Notes: generated by a model not told the origin, from the sequence alone. Counted from the stretch's first letter, positions 25,278 through 34,093 are shown. The stretch: 64,000 bases of DNA from Actinoplanes sp. L3-i22 (GCF_019704555.1 NZ_AP024745.1:2104001-2168000), one strand, 5' to 3'. Translations and numbers: made by a program.

Positions 25278-26026
25278 CGGACGTGCACCTCGTTCGACGT
25301 CGCGGGACGCCAGCGGCGATCCCAGTACCAGAGCAGGGTCCGCCGGGCGCCCCAGGCCCGCAGCCGCCGCAGGCTGTTCTCCACCACGAGGTCCTCGGCG
25401 CGCACGATCCGGCCGGTGTGCCGCCGGGCCCGGTTGAGCAGCGTGACGTCCTCCGAACCGTCCTCGAGCCGCTCCCGGGCGGTGCCGCCGCAGCGCTGGT
25501 ACAGCGAGGCGGTCACGGCCAGGTTGTGCCCGTGGATGAGCACGTACGGCGTCCGGAACTCGGCCCGCCGGTGATCGCTGCGATACCGCCCGTAGAGCGC
25601 GGCCAGCCGGACCGCACCCGGGAACACGTAGCGTTCGAGGATCGACGGCCGCTCGTCCCGCCGCGGCACGCTCCGGCCGCAGACCAGTTCCGCCCCGGCC
25701 GCCAGGTGCCGCCGGGCGGTGGCCACCCAGTCCGGTGCCGGCCGGCAGTCCGCGTCGGTCCGCAGGAGCAGCACCGCCCCACCGGCGATGGCATGCCGGA
25801 ATCCGGTGTCGGCGGCCGTCCCGGCGCCACGTTCCGCTTCGCTGATCACCTCGACAGGAAACGGCGCCGCGAACCCGAGCACCACCCCCGCGGTGTCGTC
25901 TGTGGACGAGTTGTCCACAACCACGAGCGTGAAGTCGGTGTCGGTCTGGGCCGCGAGCGCCGCCAGGGTCGCCCCGATCGACGCCGCCTCGTTGTACGCG
26001 GGGACGATCACCGCGAGCGGCCTCAT
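25274..26026 (-). CDS. Family 2 glycosyltransferase (second of a pair)
   Basis: A 250-residue GT2 enzyme from the ATG at 26026. It begins MRPLAVIVPAYNEAASIGATL, with nucleotide-binding VVVDNSSTDDT and the metal-binding RTDADCRP. It then has GHNLAVTASLYQRCGG and ends in a basic tail rich in Trp and Arg. There is no membrane segment. It is a clear paralogue of the protein encoded at 27466-28209. GT2 enzymes use NDP-sugars; the acceptor is unknown, and some members of this fold are not sugar transferases. The gene overlaps the ligase stop and the P450 start by four bases each. Confidence 0.85.
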   Translation of the reverse strand: MRPLAVIVPAYNEAASIGATLAALAAQTDTDFTLVVVDNSSTDDTAGVVLGFAAPFPVEVISEAERGAGTAADTGFRHAIAGGAVLLLRTDADCRPAPDWVATARRHLAAGAELVCGRSVPRRDERPSILERYVFPGAVRLAALYGRYRSDHRRAEFRTPYVLIHGHNLAVTASLYQRCGGTARERLEDGSEDVTLLNRARRHTGRIVRAEDLVVENSLRRLRAWGARRTLLWYWDRRWRPATSNEVHVR

Positions 26027-27459
26027 CGTCGTACCCCGGAAAGGGCCAATGCCGCAGCCGCCGCGCGGTCCGGTTTCCGGGAGCGCCCGGCCAGCGGCAC
26101 GGGTGCGAAGAGCACCCGGTCCGGCCGCGCCGCCCCCATCCGCCGCAGTGGCTCCCGCAGCGCGGCCTCCACGGCGGCCCGGTCGGCGCCGGGTGACGTC
26201 TCCACGATCGCGACCACGTCCTCGTCGCCGTCCCCGGCCGGCACCCCGACCAGGATCGCCAGGGACACCCCCGGGACGTGCAGCGACGGCTCGTAGAGTC
26301 CGGGATAGATGTTCTCGGCCCGGCGCAGGATCATGTCCTTGGCGCGTCCGGCGAGCACCACGTTCCGCCCGTCGAGCCGGGCGATGTCGCCGGTGGCGAC
26401 CCACTCGTGCGGTTCCGCGCCGAGGTACCGGTCGCAGACCCCGGCCCCGGCCAGTCGCAGCTCCCCGCCGGGCGTGAGCTGGGCGCGGACCCCGGGCAGC
26501 AGCTCGCCGACCGGATCGCCGTCGCCGGGGTGCGCGGCCTTCGCCCCGGCCTCGATCGCGGCCGCCGGGAAGACCTCGGTCAGTGCGTAGACGCACCAGG
26601 CCTCCTCGGCCCCGGCCGCCCGCACCCGGCTGAGCAGCGCGGCCGACACCGGCGCCGACCCGCTGTAGACGCGGCCGCGGAACGGCACCCCGGCGTCCAG
26701 CGCGGCCCGCAGCAGCGGCGGCGTCAGGTAGGTGGCCTGCGGTTTCAGCGTCGCGATCTGCCGGGCCAGGGTCCGGGGGCGGCGTGTCGGCACGGCCACC
26801 GGCGCCCCGGCGGCCAGCGACGGGACCAGCACGAAGAACATCCCGCCGAGGATCGGCACGCCGGCCCGCGGCCGGACCAGGTCCGCGACCGCGCGCATCC
26901 CGGTGCCGAGGCCGGCCCGGGTGTGCACGACGGCGCGCGGGCTGGCGGTCGTTCCCGAGGTGAAGATGATCACCGCGTCGCCGTCGCCGTCGAAGACCGG
27001 GGGTGGCGTGCCGCCGGGCCGCAGCGACGGAGCGGAGCCGGGCAGGCGGCGGCCCACGGTGACGGTCGGGGCGAGGCGGGACAGGTCCGGCAGCGACAGG
27101 CCGGCCCGGCGGGCGAGCGGCGCGGCCCAACTCGCGACGGCCTGCGCGGCGGCGTCCGCCACGATCAGCGCCGGCCGCGCCAGGCCCAGCCGCGCGACCA
27201 GGACGTCCGGGCCGGCGGACGGGTCGAGGACGGCGATCCGCAGCCCCATCCGGTACGCCGCGAGCAGGACCGCCAGCGAGCGTGGCCCGGGGCGGACGGC
27301 GACTCCCAGGGTGTCCCCGGGGCGCAGGCCGCGGGCGTGCAGGGCGCCGGCGTACACATCGCGCAATGCCGCCAGATCTCCCCGGGAGATCCCGCGCCGG
27401 CCCAGCAGGGCCGGGGTGTCGTCGCCGGGCCGGAGGCCGGCGTTCAGTTCGTCGAGCAC
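26023..27459 (-). CDS. Acyl-AMP ligase, candidate OleC-like beta-lactone synthetase
   Basis: A 478-residue member of the ANL superfamily from a GTG. The P-loop is FTSGTTASPRAVVHT; the A5 region reads YALTEVFPAA, reminiscent of OleC; TGD and GRAKDMILRRAENIYPG mark the hinge; GRSRKPDRA carries the C-terminal Lys. It is somewhat shorter than typical acyl-CoA synthetases. It activates a carboxylate with ATP. In Ole pathways the ANL enzyme closes a beta-hydroxy acid to a beta-lactone, and the OleA-like and OleD-like genes here favour that role. An ordinary fatty acyl-CoA or acyl-AMP ligase remains possible, since the C-terminal hinge is standard. Confidence 0.8.
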   Translation of the reverse strand: MLDELNAGLRPGDDTPALLGRRGISRGDLAALRDVYAGALHARGLRPGDTLGVAVRPGPRSLAVLLAAYRMGLRIAVLDPSAGPDVLVARLGLARPALIVADAAAQAVASWAAPLARRAGLSLPDLSRLAPTVTVGRRLPGSAPSLRPGGTPPPVFDGDGDAVIIFTSGTTASPRAVVHTRAGLGTGMRAVADLVRPRAGVPILGGMFFVLVPSLAAGAPVAVPTRRPRTLARQIATLKPQATYLTPPLLRAALDAGVPFRGRVYSGSAPVSAALLSRVRAAGAEEAWCVYALTEVFPAAAIEAGAKAAHPGDGDPVGELLPGVRAQLTPGGELRLAGAGVCDRYLGAEPHEWVATGDIARLDGRNVVLAGRAKDMILRRAENIYPGLYEPSLHVPGVSLAILVGVPAGDGDEDVVAIVETSPGADRAAVEAALREPLRRMGAARPDRVLFAPVPLAGRSRKPDRAAAAALALSGVRR

Positions 27460-27465
27460 GGCCGG

Positions 27466-28209
27466 CTACCTGGGATCCGGGGTCAGCGGGCCGCTGCCCT
27501 GGTCGAGGTACCACTTCGCGGTCCGGACGACACCGTAGGCGCGGAGCCGGCGGGTCGAGTTCTCCACGATCATGTGGCGGCTGTGGGTGATCGCCGCGGT
27601 CGTGCCGCGGACCCGGTTGAGGAACATCCGGTCGGTCGGCGACGGGCGTCGCGGCATGCCGCCGCAGGCCTGGTAGAGGCCGGCGGTGATGGCCATGTTG
27701 TTGCCGGCGTGCATCCGGTACGGCGCGAGGTAGCCGTCGCCGCGGTGCGCGGGGCGGAGTCGGCCGAACGCGGCGGCCAGCGCGACCAGCGCGGCGAAGA
27801 ACGCGCGCCCGGCCGGCCCGTGCTCGTCGTGCCGTGCGGTGATCTTTCCGCAGACCATTCCGGCGCCGGCGGTCAGTTCGGCGCGGGCCGCGGCGACCCA
27901 GCCGGGGCGGGGCAGGCAGTCCGCGTCGGTCCGGACCAGGAACGTCGCTCCGGCCGCGATGGCGTGCCGGAACCCGGTGTCGACGGCGCAGCCGACCCCC
28001 TTCTCGGTTTCGGTCAGCACGTGGACCGGGAACGGCGCGCACCCGGCGAACGCGCGGACCGTGTCGGCGGTCGTGTCGGTCGAGCCGTTGTCGACCACGA
28101 GCAGGGTGAAGTCCCGATCGGTCTGCGCCGCGAGGGCGTAGAGGGTGGCGCTGATCCGGGCCGCCTCGTTGAACGCCGGGACGATCACCCACAGATCAGT
28201 CGCGGTCAC
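27466..28209 (-). CDS. Family 2 glycosyltransferase (first of a pair)
   Basis: A 247-residue soluble GT2 enzyme. I chose the GTG at 28209, which overlaps the OleA-like stop as GTGA; the frame could start at 28221. Motifs are DLWVIVPAFNEAARISATL, VVDNGSTDTT, RTDADCLP (DxD-like) and AGNNMAITAGLYQACGG. It is paralogous to the GT2 two genes downstream, so the operon carries a duplicated transferase, perhaps adding two sugars in turn. The sugar donor and acceptor cannot be read from sequence. The next gene starts six bases after its stop. Confidence 0.85.
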   Translation of the reverse strand: MTATDLWVIVPAFNEAARISATLYALAAQTDRDFTLLVVDNGSTDTTADTVRAFAGCAPFPVHVLTETEKGVGCAVDTGFRHAIAAGATFLVRTDADCLPRPGWVAAARAELTAGAGMVCGKITARHDEHGPAGRAFFAALVALAAAFGRLRPAHRGDGYLAPYRMHAGNNMAITAGLYQACGGMPRRPSPTDRMFLNRVRGTTAAITHSRHMIVENSTRRLRAYGVVRTAKWYLDQGSGPLTPDPR

Positions 28210-29210
28210 GAGCGCTCCCACACCATCGTCATGATGCTGACCCCGCCGCCCAGCCCCATCAACAGCACCCGATCCCCCGCTTCAAGATCAGGAAAAACCC
28301 GATTGAGCTGTACGCCGAGGGTCGCGCTCGCCACGTTCCCGAGTCCCGTCACGGTCACCTCGAGCCGGTCCCGCGGCACGCCGGTGACCTCGACGAACCG
28401 GTCCAGGTAGGGCAGCGTCACCTGGTGCACCAGGATCTTCGCGTAGTCGGTGTGCTCGAACCCGGTGCGGGCCCGGACCCGGTCCAGGATGCTGGCGCCG
28501 ACCTTCTCGAACACGCCGCGCAGCCGGTGCCCGTCGCCGGCGAAGTAGGTGTGCTCGTCGCCGCGCGGATGCCGGGACCCGCCGCCCGGGATGCCGCCGA
28601 CCGTCCAGTGCCGCGAGTGCGTCTCGGTGTCGATGTCCAGGATGCCGCCGCGCTCGACCGGCTCGACCACCACGGCGGCGCCGGCGTCGCCGAAGGTGAA
28701 CCCGGCGAACGCCCGGCGGGCCTGCTCCAGGCTGTCGACCCGGCCGCGCATCACCCGGGTCGGGGTCTCGCCGGTGACGACCAGGGCACGCCGGGCCCGC
28801 CCGGCCAGGATCATCGACCGGGCGACGTCGATCCCGTTGACGAAGCTGTTGCAGGCGTTGGTGACGTCCAGGGCGTGCGCGCGGCTGCCCAGCGCGGTCT
28901 GCACGATGTGCGCCGTGGCCGGCTCGACCATGTCGCGGGAGGCCGAGGCGAACAGCAGCAGGTCGATGTCGAGCGGATCGAGATCGGCCTGGGCCAGGGC
29001 CTCGCGGGCGGCGTGCAGGGCGAGGGTGGAGGCGTACTCCTCCGGGCCGGCGATCCGGCGGCGCTCGATGCCGGTGAGGCGGGCGAACAGCCCGCGCGGC
29101 AGGCGGACCCCGCCGGCGGCGGCCACGCCGTCCTGCAACTCGCCGGTGGTGACTTCGCGTTCCGGAAGGTACGCGCCCACCCCGGTGATCCCGACATACA
29201 TGCGCGACAT
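28206..29210 (-). CDS. OleA-like thiolase-fold condensing enzyme
   Basis: A 334-residue protein of the KAS III/OleA fold. The triad is C120 (TNACNSF), H262 (ILVHQ) and N292 (GLGN). The segment SRDMVEPATAHIVQ places E96 where OleA has its catalytic Glu, a feature that separates OleA from FabH. The run DVTNACNSFVNGIDVARSM and the C-terminal GDRVLLMGLGGGV also match OleA as I recall it. OleA joins two fatty acyl-CoAs head to head, giving a 2-alkyl-3-keto acid. It starts six bases after the kinase stop and heads the biosynthetic genes. Its substrates are unverified. Confidence 0.82.
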   Translation of the reverse strand: MSRMYVGITGVGAYLPEREVTTGELQDGVAAAGGVRLPRGLFARLTGIERRRIAGPEEYASTLALHAAREALAQADLDPLDIDLLLFASASRDMVEPATAHIVQTALGSRAHALDVTNACNSFVNGIDVARSMILAGRARRALVVTGETPTRVMRGRVDSLEQARRAFAGFTFGDAGAAVVVEPVERGGILDIDTETHSRHWTVGGIPGGGSRHPRGDEHTYFAGDGHRLRGVFEKVGASILDRVRARTGFEHTDYAKILVHQVTLPYLDRFVEVTGVPRDRLEVTVTGLGNVASATLGVQLNRVFPDLEAGDRVLLMGLGGGVSIMTMVWERS

Positions 29211-29216
29211 TGTGCC

Positions 29217-30560
29217 CTAGTCGAGCGACTCCAGGACCATCGACAATTTGGGCAGCTCAGCTGCCCATTCGGAACGTGTCGTACGCCACTCGACGACGTA
29301 TGTTCCGTCGTCGGTGCCGACCACCCGGCGGACCCCGCGCATCGGCCCGCTCTCCGGATCGGTGTACGTGTACTCCCACACCGCGTCGGGCGGCTCGAGC
29401 AGCGCCTCCATCCGCACCCGCCGGTACGCCACCAGGCGCACCGAGCGCTCCTCCTCGACCAGCGCGGCGACCACGTCGTCGGGCGGGTGCGGCCACCGGC
29501 TGATCCGCAGCGTGACCCGCTCGCCCGGGTCACTGAACGTGACCGTGCCGAGCATCCGGCTCGACGGCCAGCCGGCCGGGACCGCGACCCGGAAGCCGCC
29601 CGGGTCCTCCCACCAGGCGAAACCGGCCGGCGCCGGGATCGGCTGCTCGCCGCCCTGGGCGCTGCCGCCGACCGCCAGCGCGCCGATCAGGGTGAGCGCG
29701 GCGGCCATCGCCGGGACCCGCCGCCGGATCTTCGAGCGGGGCGGGGTGATCACCCGGCGCAGCAGGTCGGCGGTCTCGCGCGGGCTGATCCGGGCGGCCG
29801 GGTGGTGGCGCAGCAGCCCGGCCAGGACCGGGGTCAGCGGCCCGGCCCGGCGCGGGGCGTCCGGCGGGCCGGCGGCCAGCGCGCGCAGGGTGGCGGCGGT
29901 GCTGCTGCGCGCGTACGGCGGCCGCCCCTCCACCGCGTGGTAGAGCGTCGCCCCGAGCGACCACATGTCGGAGTCGGCGGTCGACGTCCGTTCGAAGAGC
30001 CGCTCCGGCGCGATGTACTTCGGCGAGCCGAGCACCACGCGCGCCGCGGTCAGCGCGGCCACCCCGGGCGCGGTCACCGCCGGTCCGAAATCGATCAGCA
30101 CGATCCGGCCGTCGTCACCGATCAGCACGTTGCCCGGCTTGACGTCGAGGTGCAGCAGCCCGGCCCGCAGCGCGGCGGTCATCCCGTCCAGCACGGCCAG
30201 GCCGATCTGCGCGACCCGGGCCGGTGGCAGCGGGCCCTGCTCCTGGATGACCTGCTGCAACGAGCGGCCGGCGACGAACTCCATGATCAGCCAGGGGCCC
30301 TCCGGGTCGGGCAGCACGTCCAGCGTGCGGATCACGTGCGGGTGCCGGACCCGGGCCACCGCCTGCGCCTCGCTGACCGCCCAGGTGCGCACCACGGCCC
30401 GCTGGTCGGGGTGCAGACCCTCGGGAATCGTGCACTGTTTGATCGCGACGTCGACGTGCCGGACAGCGTCGTGCGCCAGCCAGACATGGCTCATTCCCCC
30501 CGAGCCGAGCGGCCGGATGATCCGGTAACGGCCGGCTATGACCGTCTGCACCGTTACCAA
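29217..30560 (-). CDS. Membrane Ser/Thr protein kinase (PknB type)
   Basis: About 447 residues from the TTG at 30560, with GGGGG seven bases ahead; a GTG at 30551 is the alternative. The kinase domain (10-280) has loop GSGGMS, K41 in VAIK, HLDVKPGN with D139, DFG at 157-159 and APE. The helix AMAAALTLIGALAVGGS at about 290 spans the membrane. The outer domain (about 310-447) has no PASTA repeats and begins GFAWWEDPGGFRVAVPAGW. The stop lies only six bases before the OleA-like gene, so the kinase probably leads that operon and may tune it or the envelope. Confidence 0.88.
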   Translation of the reverse strand: MVTVQTVIAGRYRIIRPLGSGGMSHVWLAHDAVRHVDVAIKQCTIPEGLHPDQRAVVRTWAVSEAQAVARVRHPHVIRTLDVLPDPEGPWLIMEFVAGRSLQQVIQEQGPLPPARVAQIGLAVLDGMTAALRAGLLHLDVKPGNVLIGDDGRIVLIDFGPAVTAPGVAALTAARVVLGSPKYIAPERLFERTSTADSDMWSLGATLYHAVEGRPPYARSSTAATLRALAAGPPDAPRRAGPLTPVLAGLLRHHPAARISPRETADLLRRVITPPRSKIRRRVPAMAAALTLIGALAVGGSAQGGEQPIPAPAGFAWWEDPGGFRVAVPAGWPSSRMLGTVTFSDPGERVTLRISRWPHPPDDVVAALVEEERSVRLVAYRRVRMEALLEPPDAVWEYTYTDPESGPMRGVRRVVGTDDGTYVVEWRTTRSEWAAELPKLSMVLESLD

Positions 30561-30701
30561 CGTGGCACCCCCGATATTGGCAAACAGTAATCGGAACGCT
30601 ACCGCGCGTAGACAGCCAATGCCTGTCGGATATCGGGCGGTCCAGGGAACGCCACGCGGCGTACCGTCTAATGCGGCCTCCTTCGTGGACCTTCCCGGGC
30701 G

Positions 30702-31934
30702 GTGTGGCTGATGCGGCGTGCTCTGGCCTTGTTGATGCTGTTCTGCCTGCTCACTTTCGGGTCCGCCGCGGGCGCGGCTCCGGCGTCTCTCGCGGCTCCG
30801 GCGCCGGCTGCGCCGGAGTTGGCGGTACGTCTTCAAGCCCTGCTCGCCGAGCACGCCGTCCTCGCCGCCGACCTGATGCGCAGCCGGATCCGTGGCGACG
30901 CGGACTTCGCCCAGGCCGCGGATGCCGCCCTCGGCCACAACACCGACGCGATGGCCACCCTGATGCGCCAGCTCTTCGGCGCCGGCATGGTCCGCGACTT
31001 CGCTCCCCTGTGGTCGGAGCACGTCGTCGAGCTGGTCGCCTACGCGAGCGCGATCGCCGCCCAGGACGAGACCGCGAAAGCCCACGCGAAGGCGGAGCTC
31101 TCCGAGTACGAGGAGGAGCTCAGCCGGTTCTTCGCCGGCGCCTCGCACGGACGGCTCAGCACGGCCGCCGCCCACCACGCCCTCGACATGCACGTGCGGC
31201 ACCTGACCGGGCAGGCCGACGCGTACGCCGCCCACGACTACGCCACCGCCGACCGCGACTACCGCGAGGGCTACCAGCACATGTACGAGCTGGGCGGCAC
31301 GCTCGCCGACGCCCTGCTCCCGGCCCGTGACCGGGCCGCCCTGCGCGAGCCGATCTGGCGGCTGCGCTCCCGCCTCGGCGAGCTGCTCGCCGAGCACGTC
31401 GTCCTGGTCGAGGACGTGACCCGGGCCGCGGTCACCAACACCCCGGACTTCGACGCCGCCGCCGCGATGATCAACGCGAACACCCGGGACGTGACCGCCG
31501 CGATGGACACCCTCTTCGGCGCCGGCGTGGCCCGTCGCTTCCAGGACGTCTGGGGCTTCCACGTCGAACAACTCGTCGGCTACTCCGCCGCGCTGGCCGG
31601 CGCCGACACCGCCGGGCTCACCGGGGCCAAGACCAACCTCCATGGGTACGAGGATCGGATGGGCGCCCTGCTCAGCGAGGTCACCGGGAAGCGGATGAAC
31701 GCGGCGGCGCTGGCCGGGGCGTTCCGCGGACACGACGACCTGCTGCTGCGGCACGCCGACGCCTACGCGGCGCGGGACTACACGGCCGCGCACGACCTCG
31801 CCGAGAAGGCCTATCAACACGGGTTCGACATGGCGCGGGAGCTCGCCGACGCGTTCGGGGCGACGGTCGCGGCGCGGCTGCCGGTCGGCGGGGCGCAGAC
31901 CGGCTACGGCGGGCTGGCCGGGACGGGGCGCTGA
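30702..31934 (+). CDS. Secreted protein with two helical repeats
   Basis: A 410-residue exported protein, GTG start at 30702 (an ATG follows at 30711). The signal peptide is about 1-30 (ALALLMLFCLLTFGSAAGA). Two homologous halves of about 175 residues follow. Each has LLAEHxVL at its start, LFGAG, then WSEHVVELVAY or WGFHVEQLVGY, and later conserved His/Asp pairs such as HHALDMHVRH and GHDDLLLRH. The regularly placed His suggest metal binding, but I know no named family. The C-terminus has LAGTGR without a membrane anchor. The sortase gene begins one base after its stop, so the two are co-expressed. Confidence 0.72.
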   Translation: MWLMRRALALLMLFCLLTFGSAAGAAPASLAAPAPAAPELAVRLQALLAEHAVLAADLMRSRIRGDADFAQAADAALGHNTDAMATLMRQLFGAGMVRDFAPLWSEHVVELVAYASAIAAQDETAKAHAKAELSEYEEELSRFFAGASHGRLSTAAAHHALDMHVRHLTGQADAYAAHDYATADRDYREGYQHMYELGGTLADALLPARDRAALREPIWRLRSRLGELLAEHVVLVEDVTRAAVTNTPDFDAAAAMINANTRDVTAAMDTLFGAGVARRFQDVWGFHVEQLVGYSAALAGADTAGLTGAKTNLHGYEDRMGALLSEVTGKRMNAAALAGAFRGHDDLLLRHADAYAARDYTAAHDLAEKAYQHGFDMARELADAFGATVAARLPVGGAQTGYGGLAGTGR

Positions 31935-31935
31935 G

Positions 31936-32544
31936 GTGGGGCGCGGGCTGATTCCGTACGGGAAACCGGCCTTTGTGGTTTTGCTCCTCGGTCTTGTCCT
32001 GGCGCCGGAGACCGTTTCCGATCGCGCCCCCTCGCCGGCGCCGGCGGTGGTCACGGGCCCGCTCGTGGCCCGTGGATTCCGGTCATCGCAGACGTTCAGC
32101 GAGGTGGCCGCGCCGGTCCGGCTGCGGATTCCGGCGCTCGGGATCGACAGCGCGATCGAGCAGCTCGGGCTGCGGAAAGACGGGACGATCGAGGTGCCGG
32201 GGACGGTCGAGGTGGCCGGTTGGTACCGCCTCGGCGCGCGTCCCGGCCAGCCCGGGCCGGCGGTCATTCTCGGTCACGTCGACTCGAAGACCGGGCCGGG
32301 GATCTTCGCGCGGCTGAGCGGGGTGAAGGTCGGGACGCCGGTGGTGGTCGCGCGCGGTGACGGGAGCAGCGTGACGTTCCGGATCACCGGGGTGGCGCAG
32401 GTGGCGAAGGTGCGCTTTCCCACCGATCTGGTCTACGCGCCGACGCTGGATCCGACGTTGCGGCTGGTCACCTGCGGGGGCAGTTTCGACCGATCCCGAG
32501 GGAGTTACCGGGACAATGTCATTGCTTTCGCCGATCTGGTCTAG
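31936..32544 (+). CDS. Class F-type sortase
   Basis: A 202-residue membrane-anchored transpeptidase from a GTG. The hydrophobic helix is at 10-23. The sortase fold contains RLRIPALGIDSAIE, then ILGHVDS with catalytic H114, TLRLVTCGG with C180, and a downstream Arg in RGSYRDN (R192 is the likely one). Class F enzymes are common in actinobacteria, and their substrates are poorly known. It lies between a secreted repeat protein and a VWA-like membrane protein and overlaps the latter by 29 bases. Neither neighbour has a clear LPXTG-type signal, so its substrate may lie elsewhere. Confidence 0.88.
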   Translation: MGRGLIPYGKPAFVVLLLGLVLAPETVSDRAPSPAPAVVTGPLVARGFRSSQTFSEVAAPVRLRIPALGIDSAIEQLGLRKDGTIEVPGTVEVAGWYRLGARPGQPGPAVILGHVDSKTGPGIFARLSGVKVGTPVVVARGDGSSVTFRITGVAQVAKVRFPTDLVYAPTLDPTLRLVTCGGSFDRSRGSYRDNVIAFADLV

Positions 32545-33916
32545 CGGGGTGGCGGCGCTTCTGGCCGTCACGCTGGTGTCCGCTTCCGGGGCGCCTTTTG
32601 CCGTCGGGCCGAGGTCGGCTCTGCGGGTGCCACCTGCGGTAACTCCGAAGTCGGCGCTGGGGGTGCCGCTCGCCGGCACTCCGGTGTCCGCGCCGTTGCC
32701 GATCAATGCGGAACTTTCCTCGCCGGGGCGGACGACCCTGGTGGTTGATCTGAGCGCGGCTCCCGCCGGCTCCGGGTCCGTTCTTCCTTCTGCTCCTGGG
32801 AGCGCTGCTCCTAGGAGAACCGCCTCCGCGAGCCCTGCTCCTGCTCGCTCGACTCCTAGCAGTGCCGCTCCTGGGAGCCGTCCTCCTGGGACTGCTGCTC
32901 CTGGGGGTGCGGCCTCTGCCGACTCGGACTCCGGGGGTGTGGCCCGGTCCGTCGCGGTGAACCTCGACGGGACGCCGCAGCCCGCCGAACTGCACCCGGT
33001 CGTCTCGTCCGCCCTGGTCATGTCCATAGTGGTCGACGCCTCGGCGGCCGGCGCGGACGCGCTGCCGAGCTGGCTCAGCGCCGCCGCCCGCTTCAGCCTG
33101 GCCGCGCCGACCGGCACCCGGACCATGCTGATCCCCGACCGCGAACCGGCCAAGGTGCTCACCGGCCCGCTGCCCGGCCCGGCCCGCGTGGTCCGCGCGC
33201 TGAACACCGTCCGCCCGGCCGGCGATCGGGACACGGCGGCCGCGCTGACGCTTGCCGCACAACAATTTCCGGGTACGGAGGTGGGCCGCGGCGTGACCCT
33301 CCTCTACACCTCGGCGGAGCGGGCCGACGGCCTGACCGCCACCCAGCTGGCGGATCGTTTCCGGTCCGCGGGCATCCTCCTGGTCGTCATCGGCACGTCG
33401 GACCCCGACCGATACTGGTCATCGGCTGCCGCGGCGACCGGCGGCTTCTACGCCCCGGCCGGTGACCCGGTCGTGGTGCCCGCACTGGATCAGGTGGAGA
33501 GCACGTTGAGCGCCCGCTACCTGGTCCGCTTCGCCACGCCCGCCACGCTTCCGGCCCACGCGTCGATCTCCATCCGCACCGGCGACGTGATCCTGTCCGC
33601 GGAGACCACCCTCGGCGGCCCGGCCGGCCCCACCCGGCACCCGCGCTGGTTCCTCGTCGTGGTGCTCGCCCCGCTGCTGCTGTTCCTCCTGCTCCTGGCG
33701 TTTCTGCTGGTGCTGGCGGGATGGCGCAACCGGCGCACCCGGCTGTCCCGGACCGCGCCGTCCTCACCCAGCGGGATCCTCCCCAACAGCCAGCCACTCC
33801 CACCTCCGCTGTCCCGCTCCACCCCGTTACCGGAACAGCGCCACCCGGGCCGGATGCGCCCACCCCCACACGGCCACGCCACCGTCGCGAACCCCACACC
33901 CCAAGACGACCCATGA
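32516..33916 (+). CDS. VWA-like membrane protein with Pro-rich linkers
   Basis: A 466-residue protein from the ATG at 32516. The signal or anchor (about 9-26) is followed by a Ser/Pro/Ala linker with unusual codons. A VWA-like fold (about 160-360) starts VVSSALVMSIVVDASAAGA; the MIDAS DxSxS is degenerate (DASAA), so metal binding is doubtful. A membrane helix (WFLVVVLAPLLLFLLLLAFLLVLAGW, about 380-405) leads to a Pro-rich cytoplasmic tail. It is the third gene of the sortase operon and probably displays an adhesion or scaffold domain outside the cell. Confidence 0.7.
   Translation: MSLLSPIWSSGVAALLAVTLVSASGAPFAVGPRSALRVPPAVTPKSALGVPLAGTPVSAPLPINAELSSPGRTTLVVDLSAAPAGSGSVLPSAPGSAAPRRTASASPAPARSTPSSAAPGSRPPGTAAPGGAASADSDSGGVARSVAVNLDGTPQPAELHPVVSSALVMSIVVDASAAGADALPSWLSAAARFSLAAPTGTRTMLIPDREPAKVLTGPLPGPARVVRALNTVRPAGDRDTAAALTLAAQQFPGTEVGRGVTLLYTSAERADGLTATQLADRFRSAGILLVVIGTSDPDRYWSSAAAATGGFYAPAGDPVVVPALDQVESTLSARYLVRFATPATLPAHASISIRTGDVILSAETTLGGPAGPTRHPRWFLVVVLAPLLLFLLLLAFLLVLAGWRNRRTRLSRTAPSSPSGILPNSQPLPPPLSRSTPLPEQRHPGRMRPPPHGHATVANPTPQDDP
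32780..32910. repeat. Palindromic CTCCTGGGAG repeats within coding linker
   Basis: The motif CTGCTCCTGGGAG or GCTCCTAGGAG recurs about six times in 130 bases, each copy self-complementary. Codons here end in T (CCT, GCT) far more than in the surrounding gene. It encodes the Pro/Ala/Ser linker, and probably arose by local repeat expansion. Confidence 0.7.
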
Positions 33917-34093
33917 CCCTGACCGCAAGCCCACCGAGCCGACCCGGCCACATGCCCGCGTCGGCTCGCTCGGCCGCCACGCTGGCTCAGCCACCTGCCC
34001 GTGTCGGCTCGCCGGCCGTGCCGGCTCGGCCACCTGCTCGTGTGGTGGGTGGGGACTATCTGCGGGCGGTTGCTCGGGAGGGAAAAATGCTGG

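Noticed and set aside
25900..25925. TGTCCACAA-like match to the dispersed element
   Set aside because: It is codon sequence for the conserved VVDNSSTDD of the GT2 and has none of the other blocks.
26027..28192. Long frame upstream of the second GT2
   Set aside because: It is the shadow of the AMP-ligase and first GT2 genes; GT2 homology starts exactly at the ATG at 26026.
30561..32267. N-terminal extension of the kinase frame by about 570 codons
   Set aside because: It is antisense to the helical-repeat and sortase genes, which have clear domains and starts; the kinase begins near 30560.
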